Source: Acanthaster planci (lineage: Eukaryota; Echinodermata; Asteroidea; Valvatida; Acanthasteridae). Taken from it: DNA of 64,000 bases. How positions within the stretch are numbered: the stretch's first letter is position 1; the number at the start of each line of letters is the position of its first letter. Under the pieces are notes generated by a model. That model had not been told where the DNA came from. It did no database searches and saw nothing but the letters and a program-made list of their open reading frames with translations. Shown one piece after another: positions 9,101 through 18,754 of this stretch. The translations under genes and the position numbers were made by a program. The stretch spans positions 3,417,359 to 3,481,358 of the forward strand of contig NW_019091361.1 in assembly GCF_001949145.1 (NCBI RefSeq). Reading direction: 5' to 3'.

Positions 9101-11637
9101 GGTCGAAATTGACACAACTTGAAAAAATCCAGTGAAATGTTGTCTCTTTGTTCCGGAGGGCAGTGAGCAGGAACGTGTACGTGAAAGCCACGATCAAGTG
9201 TTTTTTACCCCATGTCTCTTGTTCTTCTTGCAGACTCTATATGATGAATGGTACATCAGTGCGTACAACATCATCTTCACCTCATTGCCTGTGATAGCCC
9301 TGGGCATATTTGACCAGGTATAGTGCAACCATACTAAACATTTCTCTGACACCGATCCATTACCTCGCCCTCCGCATCCTTTAACTCCAAAGGAAAATTT
9401 GGATAAGTTGAAAGTGTCTTCTTGGCCGATTTGTCTCTCAGGATGTCAGCGACAAGAAGAGCATCGAATACCCGGAGCTGTACAAGCCAGGACAGAAGAG
9501 CCTGTTCTTCAACTACGTGGTCTTCGCCAAGAGTCTGCTGCAGGGCACCGTCACCTCGCTGGTCCTCTTCTTCATCACCTACGGTAATTGAAAGAACGCC
9601 CCCACGCCCAAGCCGTCAGACCCCCTCTCTCTCTGACTCCACTTTGACGGTATCGTTGGGGATTCAGGTTGTCATTGTGGTTCGTTCCTTGTCTTTCGTC
9701 CTGCAGCTCGGCTTTGAATCTGGTGCAGTCCACGTGAGCGTTGGGTTTCAGCCCCTACCTAATGCTGTGGGTTTTAGCCCGAATATTCTTCAGAGATTTG
9801 TTTCCTTTCTCTAGAACTGTAACAGTTTTTTATTGTGTTCTCCCTACTCCAGAAGGAAGGGGGGTGTGGGGGTGTGTGTGTCGCTGTTCACATATTGGAT
9901 ACTCCATGCAAGTCAGTTACTGCTTTCACAATTGTTACAAATGCTTTGTCTACTCCAGGTGCCTTGAACGGTGACCTGTTTCCAGACGCTATACCGGCAC
10001 ATTCCCAGGCTCTGTTCGGTTGCATTATAGCGACCATGGTGGTCGTTGTGGTCAACTTAAAGGTTGGTAACAGACCTTCTTGCATAACTTCTTGTACTTA
10101 TTAGCTTTTTCAGCTGGTTTGTGTAGTGTTACGCAGGTGTTAGATTCCAACTTGTGAGTTTATTGATTCCAAGGTGACTGGATGTTTCAATGTTGGTTTA
10201 ATGATAAGGAGCTGAGACCTCTTTAGGATATTCTGAATACCTGCGATTGGACTGCATGGCCCTTTGACTGTAGTGGGGGTCTGTCCGTCCCAAGTTTTTG
10301 GAAGTCCCTGTAAATCCATCACAAGCCACGCAGTCTCTAGCCAAGTCAAAGGCTATTCAAGTGAACTGTGACAAAAGCAGTTTGCTTTCGTCATTGGTCA
10401 TCTTGTTAGTGGTCTTCCAATTGGACTTGGGAAAGGACTTGTGACTGAGCATGTGAAAGGACTTGTGGAGGGACTTTGGACCGTCTTGACTGCAGCCCTT
10501 ATAGCCTCGTCCTCATTTCAGAGACCTGAGCAGATATTTCAGAGCAGAATCATGCACCAAGCAAAAAGAAGCTGAGAATTGGTTAAACGAGATATACATT
10601 GTATGACATCTTAGTGGTAACCTGTTTTTGCTAAGCAATCATTTTCCTCGCCTAGCGACTTCCTATCCTAATGACTACCGAGTAGTTCTGTGAAAATGAC
10701 TCCTAGGCCTTTTGTTTTCATGAGGAATGGCACCTTGATACGAGTACAGGTGTAGCTAACTTTTTGTCGGAGAGTTCACCAGGCAGTGCATGAAGTTAGT
10801 GTTACAACTAGGGACAATTTTGACTCGTGTTTGTGTATCAGGAGAAGGAAAAAAAATGGTGCTGGGTGCCCTGGTGTAATAAGAATTTCCAAAGACTGTG
10901 TCCAGTGTCAGTCAGCATGGTTACTAGTTGAGGTGTCTAAGTCTCCATGCTAGAAGCCCGTCGAGATAACCATGCGCTGTGCACAGGAGTCTTATCTTCA
11001 CTTCAGGTACCAAGAAATGTGTGACGTGCACATGCTGCACTGGGCTGAACATGTTTTGTTACTTTTCCCTCCCCCCCGTTTCTTGTCACAGATTGCTCTA
11101 GACACCGCCTACTGGAACATCATCACCCATATTGTCATCTGGGGCAGCATCGTCTTCTACCTGATCTTCATCTTCATGTTCTACAGCCTCCCTTTCTATG
11201 CCACCTTCAGTGCCGTCTTCACCTACGTAGGGGTGCCAGTGATGATGTTCCGCCTGCCGTCCTTCTACTTCTCCCTCGTCCTGGTCTGCACCATCCTGCT
11301 GCTGCCGCTGATGGGCAAGCGGGCAGTGCAGGCCGACGTCCAGCCCATGCTGGTTGACAAGGTGCGGCTGGAGCAGCGCCGGGAACAGCAGGAGCTCAAG
11401 AAGGCCCGCAAGAAGTCGCTGGCGCTGCGGGGGTTCCGAACCCGGGGCTCGGTCAGGGACAGCATGCGGTCCTCAGCGGGCCTGCAGCATGGCGGCAGCA
11501 GTCTGCGGCGCCCGGCCAGCACCCGCTCCGGCTATGCCTTCAGCCACCAGGAGGGTTTCGGAGAGATCATCCAGAAGGGGGTGAACATGAGAGACATCAA
11601 GGAGGAGGAGCAGGAAACGGAGGCCAAAGTTTGCTAG
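46..11637 (+). CDS. ATP8B: ATP8B-type P4-ATPase phospholipid flippase (5' part outside window), 15 exons
   Basis: Catalytic subunit of a class-1 P4-ATPase, which flips phospholipids from the outer to the cytosolic leaflet using ATP and usually works with a CDC50/TMEM30 partner. Exons: 46-135, 445-607, 1079-1158, 1685-1906, 2332-2429, 4001-4139, 4797-4937, 5852-6016, 7163-7349, 8033-8114, 8580-8721, 9234-9317, 9442-9583, 9959-10062, 11092-11637; 2,385 coding bases, frame continuous to a TAG stop. Visible in order: NIMTFNK directly after the (missing) DKTGTLTQ exon, SPDEAALV, the nucleotide-domain [28 protein letters not shown], then six hydrophobic segments (TM5-10) and a Ser/Arg-rich tail. 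The NIMTFNK context and the [11 protein letters not shown] tail motif fit ATP8B better than ATP8A or ATP11; which paralogue is not decidable here. Actuator domain and TM1-4 lie upstream of the window. Introns hold several transposon remnants. Confidence 0.96.
445..607 (+). CDS. ATP8B: ATP8B exon b
   Basis: Encodes [11 protein letters not shown]...[18 protein letters not shown], start of the nucleotide-binding domain. Acceptor CCCCTGCAG, donor GTAAGA; ends in phase 1, and the Gly codon is completed by the next exon. Confidence 0.93.
1079..1158 (+). CDS. ATP8B: ATP8B exon c
   Basis: Encodes [20 protein letters not shown], with the SPDEAALV motif conserved in P4-ATPase nucleotide domains. Acceptor CCCTGCAG, donor GTAATA. 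Confidence 0.93.
1685..1906 (+). CDS. ATP8B: ATP8B exon d, nucleotide-binding KGAD
   Basis: 74 codons including the [12 protein letters not shown] segment and the KGAD nucleotide-binding motif (about 1825-1836). Acceptor is a long T tract ending ATCAACAG; donor GTGAGC. Confidence 0.94.
2332..2429 (+). CDS. ATP8B: ATP8B exon e
   Basis: Encodes [20 protein letters not shown]..., the conserved 'EGLRTL' block. Acceptor ACTGCAG, donor GTGAGT; ends in phase 2. A transposon with an 8-bp target duplication begins about 20 bases past the donor. Confidence 0.93.
2450..3600. mobile_element. Non-autonomous DNA transposon with 8-bp TSD (hAT-like)
   Basis: Imperfect terminal inverted repeats: left ACAGCCAATGATTTTCCG, right (reverse complement) AGAGCCAATGATATTCCG. 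Further inverted similarity follows inside (GAATTCCGTTTC and AGTAAGCA blocks). AATAGAGT flanks both ends (2442-2449 and 3601-3608). An 8-bp duplication fits hAT, P or Merlin elements; no transposase frame is seen. It sits in ATP8B intron e-f just past the donor. Confidence 0.75.
4001..4139 (+). CDS. ATP8B: ATP8B exon f
   Basis: Encodes ...[20 protein letters not shown]..., the entry into the phosphorylation-domain core ([12 protein letters not shown]). Acceptor CCGTTTGCAG; donor GTGAAG, weaker than consensus but required by the next exon's phase. Confidence 0.93.
4797..4937 (+). CDS. ATP8B: ATP8B exon g, TGDKQ motif
   Basis: 47 codons with [16 protein letters not shown] (TGDK at 4821-4832), the P-domain motif of P-type ATPases. 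Acceptor TTGTTCAG, donor GTGAAA. Confidence 0.94.
5852..6016 (+). CDS. ATP8B: ATP8B exon h
   Basis: 55 codons, an acidic variable insertion ([18 protein letters not shown]) followed by [12 protein letters not shown], which corresponds to the 'FALVINGHSL' region. Acceptor ACCTGTAG, donor GTACGG. Confidence 0.9.
6915..7014. mobile_element. Foldback MITE, family A, short copy
   Basis: Arms of about 30 bp: left TGAGTAAAACGATTGC..., right ending GCAATCGTTTTACTCA. A related 200-bp copy lies at 37318-37517; this one lacks most of the left inner arm. In ATP8B intron h-i. Confidence 0.75.
7163..7349 (+). CDS. ATP8B: ATP8B exon i, GDGANDV hinge
   Basis: Encodes the [13 protein letters not shown] block and the Mg-binding hinge [11 protein letters not shown] (7316-7349). 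Acceptor CCCTCTAAG, donor GTAAGC; ends in phase 1. Confidence 0.93.
8033..8114 (+). CDS. ATP8B: ATP8B exon j, 5' of an AT-AC intron
   Basis: Encodes [20 protein letters not shown] then FSFAQF. Acceptor CTTCCAG. No usable GT follows; the exon ends ...TTCAG directly before ATATCC, and the frame rejoins at 8580 as Phe-Arg-Tyr-Leu-Glu. Confidence 0.9.
8115..8579 (+). other. ATP8B: U12-type AT-AC intron of ATP8B
   Basis: 465-bp intron. It starts ATATCCAT, against the U12 AT-AC donor consensus ATATCCTT, and ends CGCAC. TCCTTAAC at 8562-8569 matches the U12 branch-site consensus; the presumed branch A (8568) lies 11 bases before the AC end, inside the usual 10-13 base window. Joining 8114 to 8580 restores the conserved [17 protein letters not shown] reading frame exactly. 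No GT-AG pair nearby gives this junction. Confidence 0.88.
8580..8721 (+). CDS. ATP8B: ATP8B exon k, TM5 region
   Basis: Encodes [20 protein letters not shown] and the start of the C-terminal membrane domain ([19 protein letters not shown]). Starts after an AC acceptor; donor GTGAGT. Confidence 0.92.
9234..9317 (+). CDS. ATP8B: ATP8B exon l
   Basis: 28 codons, [20 protein letters not shown] then IALGIFDQ; a membrane hairpin typical of the family. Acceptor TTCTTGCAG, donor GTATAG. Confidence 0.92.
9442..9583 (+). CDS. ATP8B: ATP8B exon m
   Basis: Begins [20 protein letters not shown], the conserved 'DVSDK...YPxLYxPGQ' loop, followed by a membrane segment. Acceptor GTCTCTCAG, donor GTAATT; ends in phase 1. 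Confidence 0.93.
9959..10062 (+). CDS. ATP8B: ATP8B exon n
   Basis: Encodes [20 protein letters not shown] and a membrane helix ([14 protein letters not shown]). Acceptor CTACTCCAG; donor is the unusual GTTGGT, and the next exon's phase excludes the alternative GTAACA six bases on. Confidence 0.88.
10350..10510 (-). repeat. Dispersed repeat, third copy of the CAAGTCC element
   Basis: On the minus strand this matches the 3' flank of the minisatellite at 22987-23298: CTTTTGTCACAGTTCACTTG, an AATAGC word, GACTTGGC and CTTGTGATGGA in the same order, preceded by two or three degenerate CAAGTCC units (AGGACTTGTG on the + strand). In ATP8B intron n-o. Confidence 0.55.
11092..11637 (+). CDS. ATP8B: ATP8B terminal coding exon
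   Basis: 181 codons plus [14 protein letters not shown]..., the last transmembrane helices, then a cytosolic tail rich in Lys/Arg and Ser ending AKVC. The tail contains [15 protein letters not shown], related to the C-terminal motif implicated in ATP8B autoinhibition. Acceptor TTGTCACAG at 11083-11091. Confidence 0.94.
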   Translation: MALDTAYWNIITHIVIWGSIVFYLIFIFMFYSLPFYATFSAVFTYVGVPVMMFRLPSFYFSLVLVCTILLLPLMGKRAVQADVQPMLVDKVRLEQRREQQELKKARKKSLALRGFRTRGSVRDSMRSSAGLQHGGSSLRRPASTRSGYAFSHQEGFGEIIQKGVNMRDIKEEEQETEAKVC

Positions 11638-12380
11638 GAAATGTCTGCAGCTCCGGGGCAACCACTGTCCCCTTGGTCTTTAATACAAAGGTCCTGGAGG
11701 TCAGGGATGAATCACCTTGAGCTTCCTGGTAGTAGAACATACTATAAACTTCAAGTTTATAGTTTATTAAGTGTAAACCTTAATCTTTAAACCAACACAC
11801 CTATCCTCATTCATATCTTTGTGCCTCGTACCATCTGTCTTAGACGTAGAAATATTGGTAGTGTAAAACCAGGCATTCCTGAAAACGATGAATCAGGAGC
11901 AAATTTCTGGACTAACTATCTGTACAAGAAACAGTTGTAAAGGCTTCTATTTGTTCGAGAGAGTTACTGTGTACATTATTCATTCCCCAGAATCCCAGCA
12001 TTCGTTTGTGCTGTGTCAGTATTTCTATGAAACTGGTGGAGGTGAGCTTGCATCTTTAAAACTGACAGAAAAAGGTTCATCTTACACGCTCAGAGAAATG
12101 AAGATAACTGAATGTACAGAGTCATTTTTTACATCTTTTTGTGGCTTCTTTGTTGTACTGAAGGCATGGTTTTGCACATTGAGTGCATTACGTGCTGTGT
12201 TGTGGGCATCGGCTACTTTTCTTTACCAAGAATTTGTGGATGCTATTTATGAACAAATTGTTATAATTTGGGGGTTTTTTTTCGCTTATGTGAGAAATTT
12301 ATATTTTTCAGACTTCCTCTTTACATGTATCTGCGAAAATCAGGATGTATATGTTTTAAGTTGTAGTTTCTGGACATTTG
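11638..12380 (+). other. Presumed ATP8B 3' UTR (start)
   Basis: AT-rich sequence after the ATP8B stop. A 212-codon open frame (11888-12526, +) runs through it into the next repeat; it is Phe/Cys-rich, unlike known proteins, and probably fortuitous. No AATAAA was found before about 17 kb; ATTAAA occurs near 15833 and 15858, so the transcript end is uncertain. Confidence 0.4.
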
Positions 12381-13044
12381 TTAACCACTCGCTGCCAGGG
12401 TGTTTCATGGCTGGGGTGCTCGAAGTCGGAACTTTCTTTCCCAAAAGACAGAGCTTGCCAATCAAGGTTCATGTGCTGTCAGCGCTGAGTGATGGCATTA
12501 TTGGAGGTAGTCCGTCATTGTTTTGAAACAGTACTATTGTTTGTTGTTGCCAGCGCAGCGGATTATCAGCGAGGACAAAAGCGCTCCAGTGATGAGCTAT
12601 ACAATACAGCTGCACGCTTGTGGAATCTGGCCGCATCGGCACCGACAATACTGCTGCACAGCATTCATTGAGCCGGTGTGCCTGATGAATGGCCTGGTTC
12701 ACCCTCACGGCCAATGCGCTACTTTATCGTCAATCGCTCTACATAGCAACACTGCCATCCAGCATAGCAATGCACTGGGCCAATTCCTGGAACAAAGAGG
12801 AAATTATGCGACACCGCACAATGGGGGCTCTTTAATGGGTGGCAGGTGTGGCTGCAACACTCATGCGTCAGTGGAGGTTCCCCGTCAGATGGCCAGAAGA
12901 CAGTCACTCGTTTGGGTGTACGCGTCCAGCAAATGAAGATAATAATTTTTTAAGAATTTTGGAACATTGGAAAAAAATGAAAAAGTGCCCGGCGGCAGGT
13001 GACGCTTGCTGCTACCGGTCACTCCACCCAGAATGAAGTGGTAA
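12381..13044. mobile_element. TTAA-ended non-autonomous element (piggyBac-like), copy 1
   Basis: Starts TTAACCACTCGCTGCCAG and ends in a slightly decayed inverse (CCAGAATGAAGTGGTAA). It shares internal blocks in order with 38780-39303: TTGTTTTGAAACAGTA, GGACAAAAGCGCTCCA, and a GAAAATTATG-like block. TTAA ends suggest piggyBac-type mobilisation; no transposase is encoded. Confidence 0.65.
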
Positions 13045-14197
13045 TGCTTGTTTCTAAGTCTAACAATTCCAGTGTGTAAATTTTTGCTTGTATTGTTAGG
13101 AATGCTGTTGATAAGAGCTTGATAGGCTTTAAGACTCACTTCTCAGATTCAACACGTCATTCAACAGTTGGTTTTTACACCTTTGGGAGTCGCACCGTGG
13201 TTTACACGCTCAAATTGAAGTAAAGATTCATCAAGGACTTGTCAGCAGTCACCTTGTACAATTTATTATTCAGTAACATTTTCATGTACAGTGTTGGCAA
13301 GCGAGACGTGCTTGCATTTGGGGGAAAGGCTTTTCTTTTTTTTAACTCCCTAAGGTTTTTCATAAAAAATTGTATGCATTGGTATTTTTCAGGTGATAAA
13401 GCTAAAATGCCCTATATCAGTCAGAAATGTGAAACGTTCATTCTTGGGTTTGAGGGAAATATTTACATGTACTTCAGGTATCCATGCTGGTGAGGGCTAA
13501 CCGTACAGTTTTAATGAAAAGTTTTTTTTTCACCCAGAAGTTTTCACTCCTCTTTCAAATGAAAGATTGAAGACTGTTGGGGTTAGTAGAGCCTGAATGT
13601 AGGTGGTCAGTGAGCTTCCGGAACCCTCGCGCTGTCCGCCTATGGGGATTTTACATGGAGTCGTCTGATCACGTTCGATAATTTGGGAAAGAATGATTCC
13701 TAACTGAAACCATCCTAAGAAACACTAATGTTGGAATTTTAACCGTGTTTTCCTCAAGTAGGATGTTGGAAAAGTCACCTGGAGATGGGTAAAAAGCGAA
13801 GTTCATTAACAACCTTTCACTTACAGCAGTATCGTTCCCAGGGCTCCTTGTTTGTGCATGCTTGTTTCCCATTCGTAAGCTTACATGTATGTGCGAACGA
13901 GTTTGTACAATGTTTGTGAAGATTTTACTTGCAGTCGATGGCATCTAGATTCAGTTGAGTTGACCTGACCACTGAATTGCACTCTCTTCGTGTATTTTAG
14001 ATTTTTGGAAGTGAGAAGTAAAATTTTGGCAGGATATTTCTCTTTCAGGTCAGGTAAGTTTTCAGTTTTTATAAATTACATGCTAGCAAATATTTTACAA
14101 AGACCTTTTTCTGATGTGATATTTTTATGAAGTAAACAAACGGAAAAAAATTAGAAATTCTAAAATTGTTGGATTTTTTTTCCCTAAAGGTTGTAAC
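13045..14197. other. Non-coding stretch downstream of ATP8B
   Basis: AT-rich, no convincing exon or RNA gene on either strand. May be distal ATP8B 3' UTR or intergenic. Confidence 0.4.
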
Positions 14198-14210
14198 ATG
14201 TCTAAGGGTT

Positions 14211-14443
14211 TATATAACTCAGACTGGCCAGCCGACCCCGGCAAGCTCGGTGGTTGAGTGGTTAAGACGTCTGCACTAGTAAGCAGGAGGTAGTGGGTTC
14301 GAGTCCCAACTGAGTAAGCTTGTGAATTTTTCACAAGTTCTCGGACAATCACTGAGCATACAGTGTTTATCAATATATGTTGGGTAAGGGCAAAACCCGT
14401 TGTATAAATTAACATCTCCCCAATGCAAAAATACATCTTGAAA
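14211..14443 (+). mobile_element. tRNA-derived SINE with 13-bp target site duplication
   Basis: The head has pol III box A (GGTTGAGTGGTTAAGACG) and box B (GGGTTCGAGTCCC), closest to a Ser/Leu-type tRNA. ATGTCTAAGGGTT occurs exactly at both ends (14198-14210 and 14444-14456), giving a 233-bp insertion. The body after the tRNA part (CTTGTGAATTTTTCACAAGT, TCTCGGACAA) recurs near 49.8 kb. Not a functional tRNA: the acceptor stem does not pair. Confidence 0.82.
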
Positions 14444-14456
14444 ATGTCTAAGGGTT

Positions 14457-17400
14457 CCTGCTGTACGCCACCAGGGGTCAACTTTAACTAATCATGTGGA
14501 AGCAAAGGTTGACTACGTCAACCTTTCATTTCTTTATTACTTAATGAAATTTGGTATATTAGCAATTAATTTTTACATATTTTGAAATTGTATATATTTT
14601 GTTCTCAATGGAAAGAGTAGTGTGATTTTCTATTAGGTAGAGCACCATTATTGATTGACCTTTTAACAAAAAATGTTTGGGGATTGGGGCTTTCATGTGC
14701 GTACTGAAGCATTTTAAATGTTTTTGCCACAATTTTCAGCTCAGGAGATACACAGTTGACTTGGGACAGAATGACATTGCACTGTGTTTGCAGCATTCCA
14801 TGTTCAGAGTTACCGTAGGTTGGGACAGGGATGTCAACAGGTAGCATCTCCCTGGCTCAGTGCTGTGAAAAGAGTCAAAGTCTAGGACGTATATAGCCTA
14901 GCAATCTGTTTGCAAGCGAACGCAGGACATTGCAGCGACCAACGTGTGACGTCATTAAGTCTGTTTCGGAGGACCTGAGTGTAGGGGTCCACAGCTGACT
15001 GAAAGAGCTCAAAGTAGATTTGGGGCAGTGTGGCGGTCGCGTTGAAGATATGATTAGGTGGTTGAATCTTGTGGGTCCTGAGACCGTCTCCGCCACACTT
15101 CGGCAAGGAACATTGCTAAGGGAGTCTTTTCTCTTTTGTACTCGTTCCATGCTCATCCTATTGGATGCATTGCTGAGGCAACAAGAGCCAAAGGAGGATT
15201 TTTCCATTGCATCCAGGCTTCGTCTCCATTTTGGTTTTCATCTCAGTTTTTGCAGTGACCTTTAAACCCCTCGCGCGGCACGGGGGTTACCTTTCACCAG
15301 GGCTCTATGTAAACTTTTGCCTCTTGACAATGCTTGAGTTTACATCTGTCCATGTGACACCCGTCGGAAACTCATGTACCAAACATTTGCCTTGTGTCAG
15401 CTTAATAGAGGTTTCCGAAACTGCCTCATGGTTGAGAAATGAAACTGTGCTTAGCTTAAACTCAGGTGTGCTAAATTCATAAACTGTCATCCGAAGTGAC
15501 GAACACAGCTTAGATGGGAAAAACTCCCAGGACTGGCCCCTCAGACCTTACTATTGAATGCCAGCACCCCCAGGCAGGTGTGCATAGAACTTTAAGCATC
15601 ATACTGTTTGTGGAAACGAACTAATGTATTTTAAGTATAACTGATTCTAAAGTTAAAATGGAATTTTTTTTCCTGTAATTGTAAGAAATAGATTGGTTAA
15701 CTTTAACTGTTTTGTAAGAGAACTTGTACAAGATAAAAAAAACACCTTTTAAATTAGGCCATTTTTTGGGCAAATGAATTTTAAAGGAGTTGTTACTTGT
15801 GTATGTATGTGGAGGGGTGTGTGCTTCCAACATATTAAAAAAAAATGACAATGTACATTAAAGAGTATCTACCTGGAGAAAAAAAAAGTAAAATCTATTG
15901 TGATTAAAGTTGTGGATGTCGGAATTTGTGCCCAAATATCAGGTGTTATACTCCACCAAACATTTGGGGCACAGGATTTTCTTGTTGCATTATACATGTA
16001 TGTGCGTTTGTATATCGGAACATTATGGCATTGATTCATTGTGTGAATGCTCCTGAAATAGTGTTTATCCATTTCTCCTGATTCTTGTAAGAATCCTATG
16101 TTGCATTTTTCACTTTAATTTTAAAAAGCCTAATTTCACCTTTTTTTTATTTTATGGGGAGGTTTAATGGAAACGTTTGAAAGGTTTTCAAATTTGAGTG
16201 AAGTAGCTTTTTTGCATGGATTACTATTCAAGAGTTTTTCTTTTTTGGTCTTAACCCATTATGGTGAAGCATTTTGTCGTGAAGTAATAATTGAGGTCTC
16301 GGTGGTGAACACTGTAGCAGAAACATTGGTGCAGTTTCCTCTATGCACTTTTACAAAGGTCCACTTCATGAAAGAAGGACTTGTGGTGTTTGTCAGTCAA
16401 ATACAGTTTGTACATCATGTCAGTGTCTGGGGTTTCAGTTGGCAATTCTATTTTCATATGCATATTCTGGTAATGTACAAACCGAAACCGAAGGCCATAG
16501 TGTGTACTTGTACTATTTTTCTATCTAAACCTCTGTTGGTGAAGTGTGTGGCAAGTCCATTTTTGTTCTGAAATAATAACTTTGTCGTCAGCTACATGGA
16601 AGTTTAATTTGGGTTAAATTCTGAAAACAATAGTTGACGTTAAAGTCGTGTATACGTAGTTTTGGTGTAATGGTGATATACGGAAAAGGTAGATTAAATC
16701 AATCACTGGAGTAATGTTTGTGTGTGCATTGTGAACTGTTGATTTCTGCACTCCTTGGAGGTTTCTCACACAATTTCCAGGCTGCTATTCAGGACTGACA
16801 TATTATTTTATTGATATCGCCCTCAGTGTGACTTAAAACATAAAATAGTACAAAAGATAAACACATAACATAATCACATAAACCACACAAACTACTAACT
16901 TTCAATTAGATTTTTGCACATCCCTAAAGCCACAAATCCAAGGTTACAACATCTCCAAAGCCATCACAATGGGCAGTAGAGATGGTTCTGATAACAGTAT
17001 TTAAACTAAAAAAATAATAAATATCCCCACTTTCATAACAATGCAAACAGCAAAGACATTTCTAGCGGAGGGAGAGACAAAAATCTTGCAGTACAATAAA
17101 TTTAATAGAAATTCACAATGAAGTGCAATACTTGAAAATTCCATCTGTTTCTCTTGTACAGGTACATGCCAAATTCTTAGGTATGATTAAATTCCTTTTG
17201 AGAAAAAAACAATCACGAGGTTCAACATGTATGAATGCTCGAAGTCCTGTGGTGCCTACATGTACGTGTATATTGATGCACTGGAAGCGCTAAGGAGTGT
17301 TATGGTACGTGTACATTGAAGTACCCGTTTTATGGGCTCCATACAGAAATGACAAAGGACACCTTTTCGTACTTGGGGGGAAAAAGCATTCCTAAGGCTA

Positions 17401-18414
17401 GCATGCAGTGTGTAATCGTAGGATTCAGAATTTATTTCAGGATTTATTTATTCGGTACTTCATCACAAGTAAAACCAGGGATAGCCCATGAAAGTTTTGC
17501 GTACATGTACAATACATGTACATGCACTGTGCACAGGAATGTGTGGTGTATATTGAGGTTCAATTGGTACATAGGAAAAATTGTTAATACTTGCTGTACA
17601 AAGTTTAAAACAAAAAAGAGACAATTACAGGGTGCAGTAGGACCTAGACGAGGGAAATGTCCCACAAAACCAATGATCACTGAAAACTGACAAAAAGACT
17701 TTCAAATCCACCACAGGGAAATCTCAAGTCCATGGACTACAAACCTGCTTGTAACGGGCAGAACTGCATGTACATGTATGTGCATAATTATGACGAGAGA
17801 GTCTGCTCTCTATTGCAGTTCATTTTGAATAGCTAATTGCAACTCTATCAGTCCGGCTGAGTTCTGATTATCTTACAAATGACATTATTACTTGATTATG
17901 ACTTTGACAAAAAAAAAAACATTAAAAAAAATGAGGGAGGCGGAAGGGAAAACCCTATGACAAATTTGCAACAGTTTCAATGAGAACTCACACCCATTTA
18001 AACAAGATACTTCAAATCGGTAGCAAGAAAACAAATCTGTCTGCCCAAATGATACATGGGTAGTTCCAGAAATCAGGGGTCCATTTTTTTCCAGGTCCCT
18101 GTTTCATCCGACATGATTTTGTGGTTCAGAACACATTTTAGGATTTCCATGAGTGACGAATCAAAGCAAATTATCTACCGAACAAATAACAATGGTTTGA
18201 AATCAGTTCTGGTTTATATTTCCATGTCAGATAACAAAGGTCAGATGTACATGTAACAAGGATACGAAAATGTCAAACTTTTGGACCCCTTATTTCTGGA
18301 ATTACCCATATGACAGTTGCTTCCTGAAATTTGAACTAATCTACCGTACTGACATCTTGTGACAAGTTCAATAACGAGACTACTATTGCAAACATTTCAA
18401 TCACTGCTCTCACT
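14457..18414. other. Gene-free stretch between ATP8B and PGPEP1
   Basis: AT-rich with TACATGTA words (e.g. 17504-17525). Open frames are short and look random. Minus-strand AATAAA words (TTTATT near 16808, 17432 and 17444) could end a very long PGPEP1 3' UTR, but this is unsupported. Confidence 0.4.
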
Positions 18415-18754
18415 ACACTGGTACAGGTGTAACACTGGTACAGGTGAAACACTGGTACAGGTGTAACACTGGTACAGGTGTAACACTGGTGCAGGTGTAA
18501 CACTGGTGCAGGTGTAACACTGGTACAGGTGAAACACTGGTACAGGTGTAACACTGGTACAGGTGTAACACTGGTGCAGGTGTAACACTGGTACAGGTGA
18601 AACACTGGTGCAGGTGTAACACTGGTACAGGTGAAACACTGGTGCAGGTGTAACACTGGTACAGGTGAAACACTGGTACAGGTGTAACACTGGTACAGGT
18701 GAAACACTGGTGCAGGTGTAACACTGGTACAAGTGTAACACTGGTACAGGTGTA
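18415..18754. repeat. 17-bp minisatellite, 20 tandem copies
   Basis: Unit ACACTGGTACAGGTGTA, exactly 20 copies (340 bp). Variants: GGTGAAA instead of GGTGTAA, and GGTGCAG instead of GGTACAG, interleaved in a non-random order (runs alternating the two). Because 17 is not a multiple of 3, all three minus frames stay open with a 17-residue period; none is a likely gene. Confidence 0.95.

Noticed and set aside
10972-11637. 221-aa ORF starting at 10972 as a separate protein
   Set aside because: The first 120 bases are intron; the exon begins at 11092 after a CACAG acceptor and is in phase with exon n.
12469-12936. Several ORFs of 60-137 aa
   Set aside because: They lie inside the TTAA-ended element and lack family resemblance.
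14245-14320. Functional tRNA gene
   Set aside because: Has box A and B but the acceptor stem does not pair, a long tail follows, and 13-bp target duplications mark it as a SINE.
18336-18741. Three overlapping 100-120 aa minus-strand ORFs
   Set aside because: All are translations of the 17-bp minisatellite; every frame is open because the unit has no stop in any frame.
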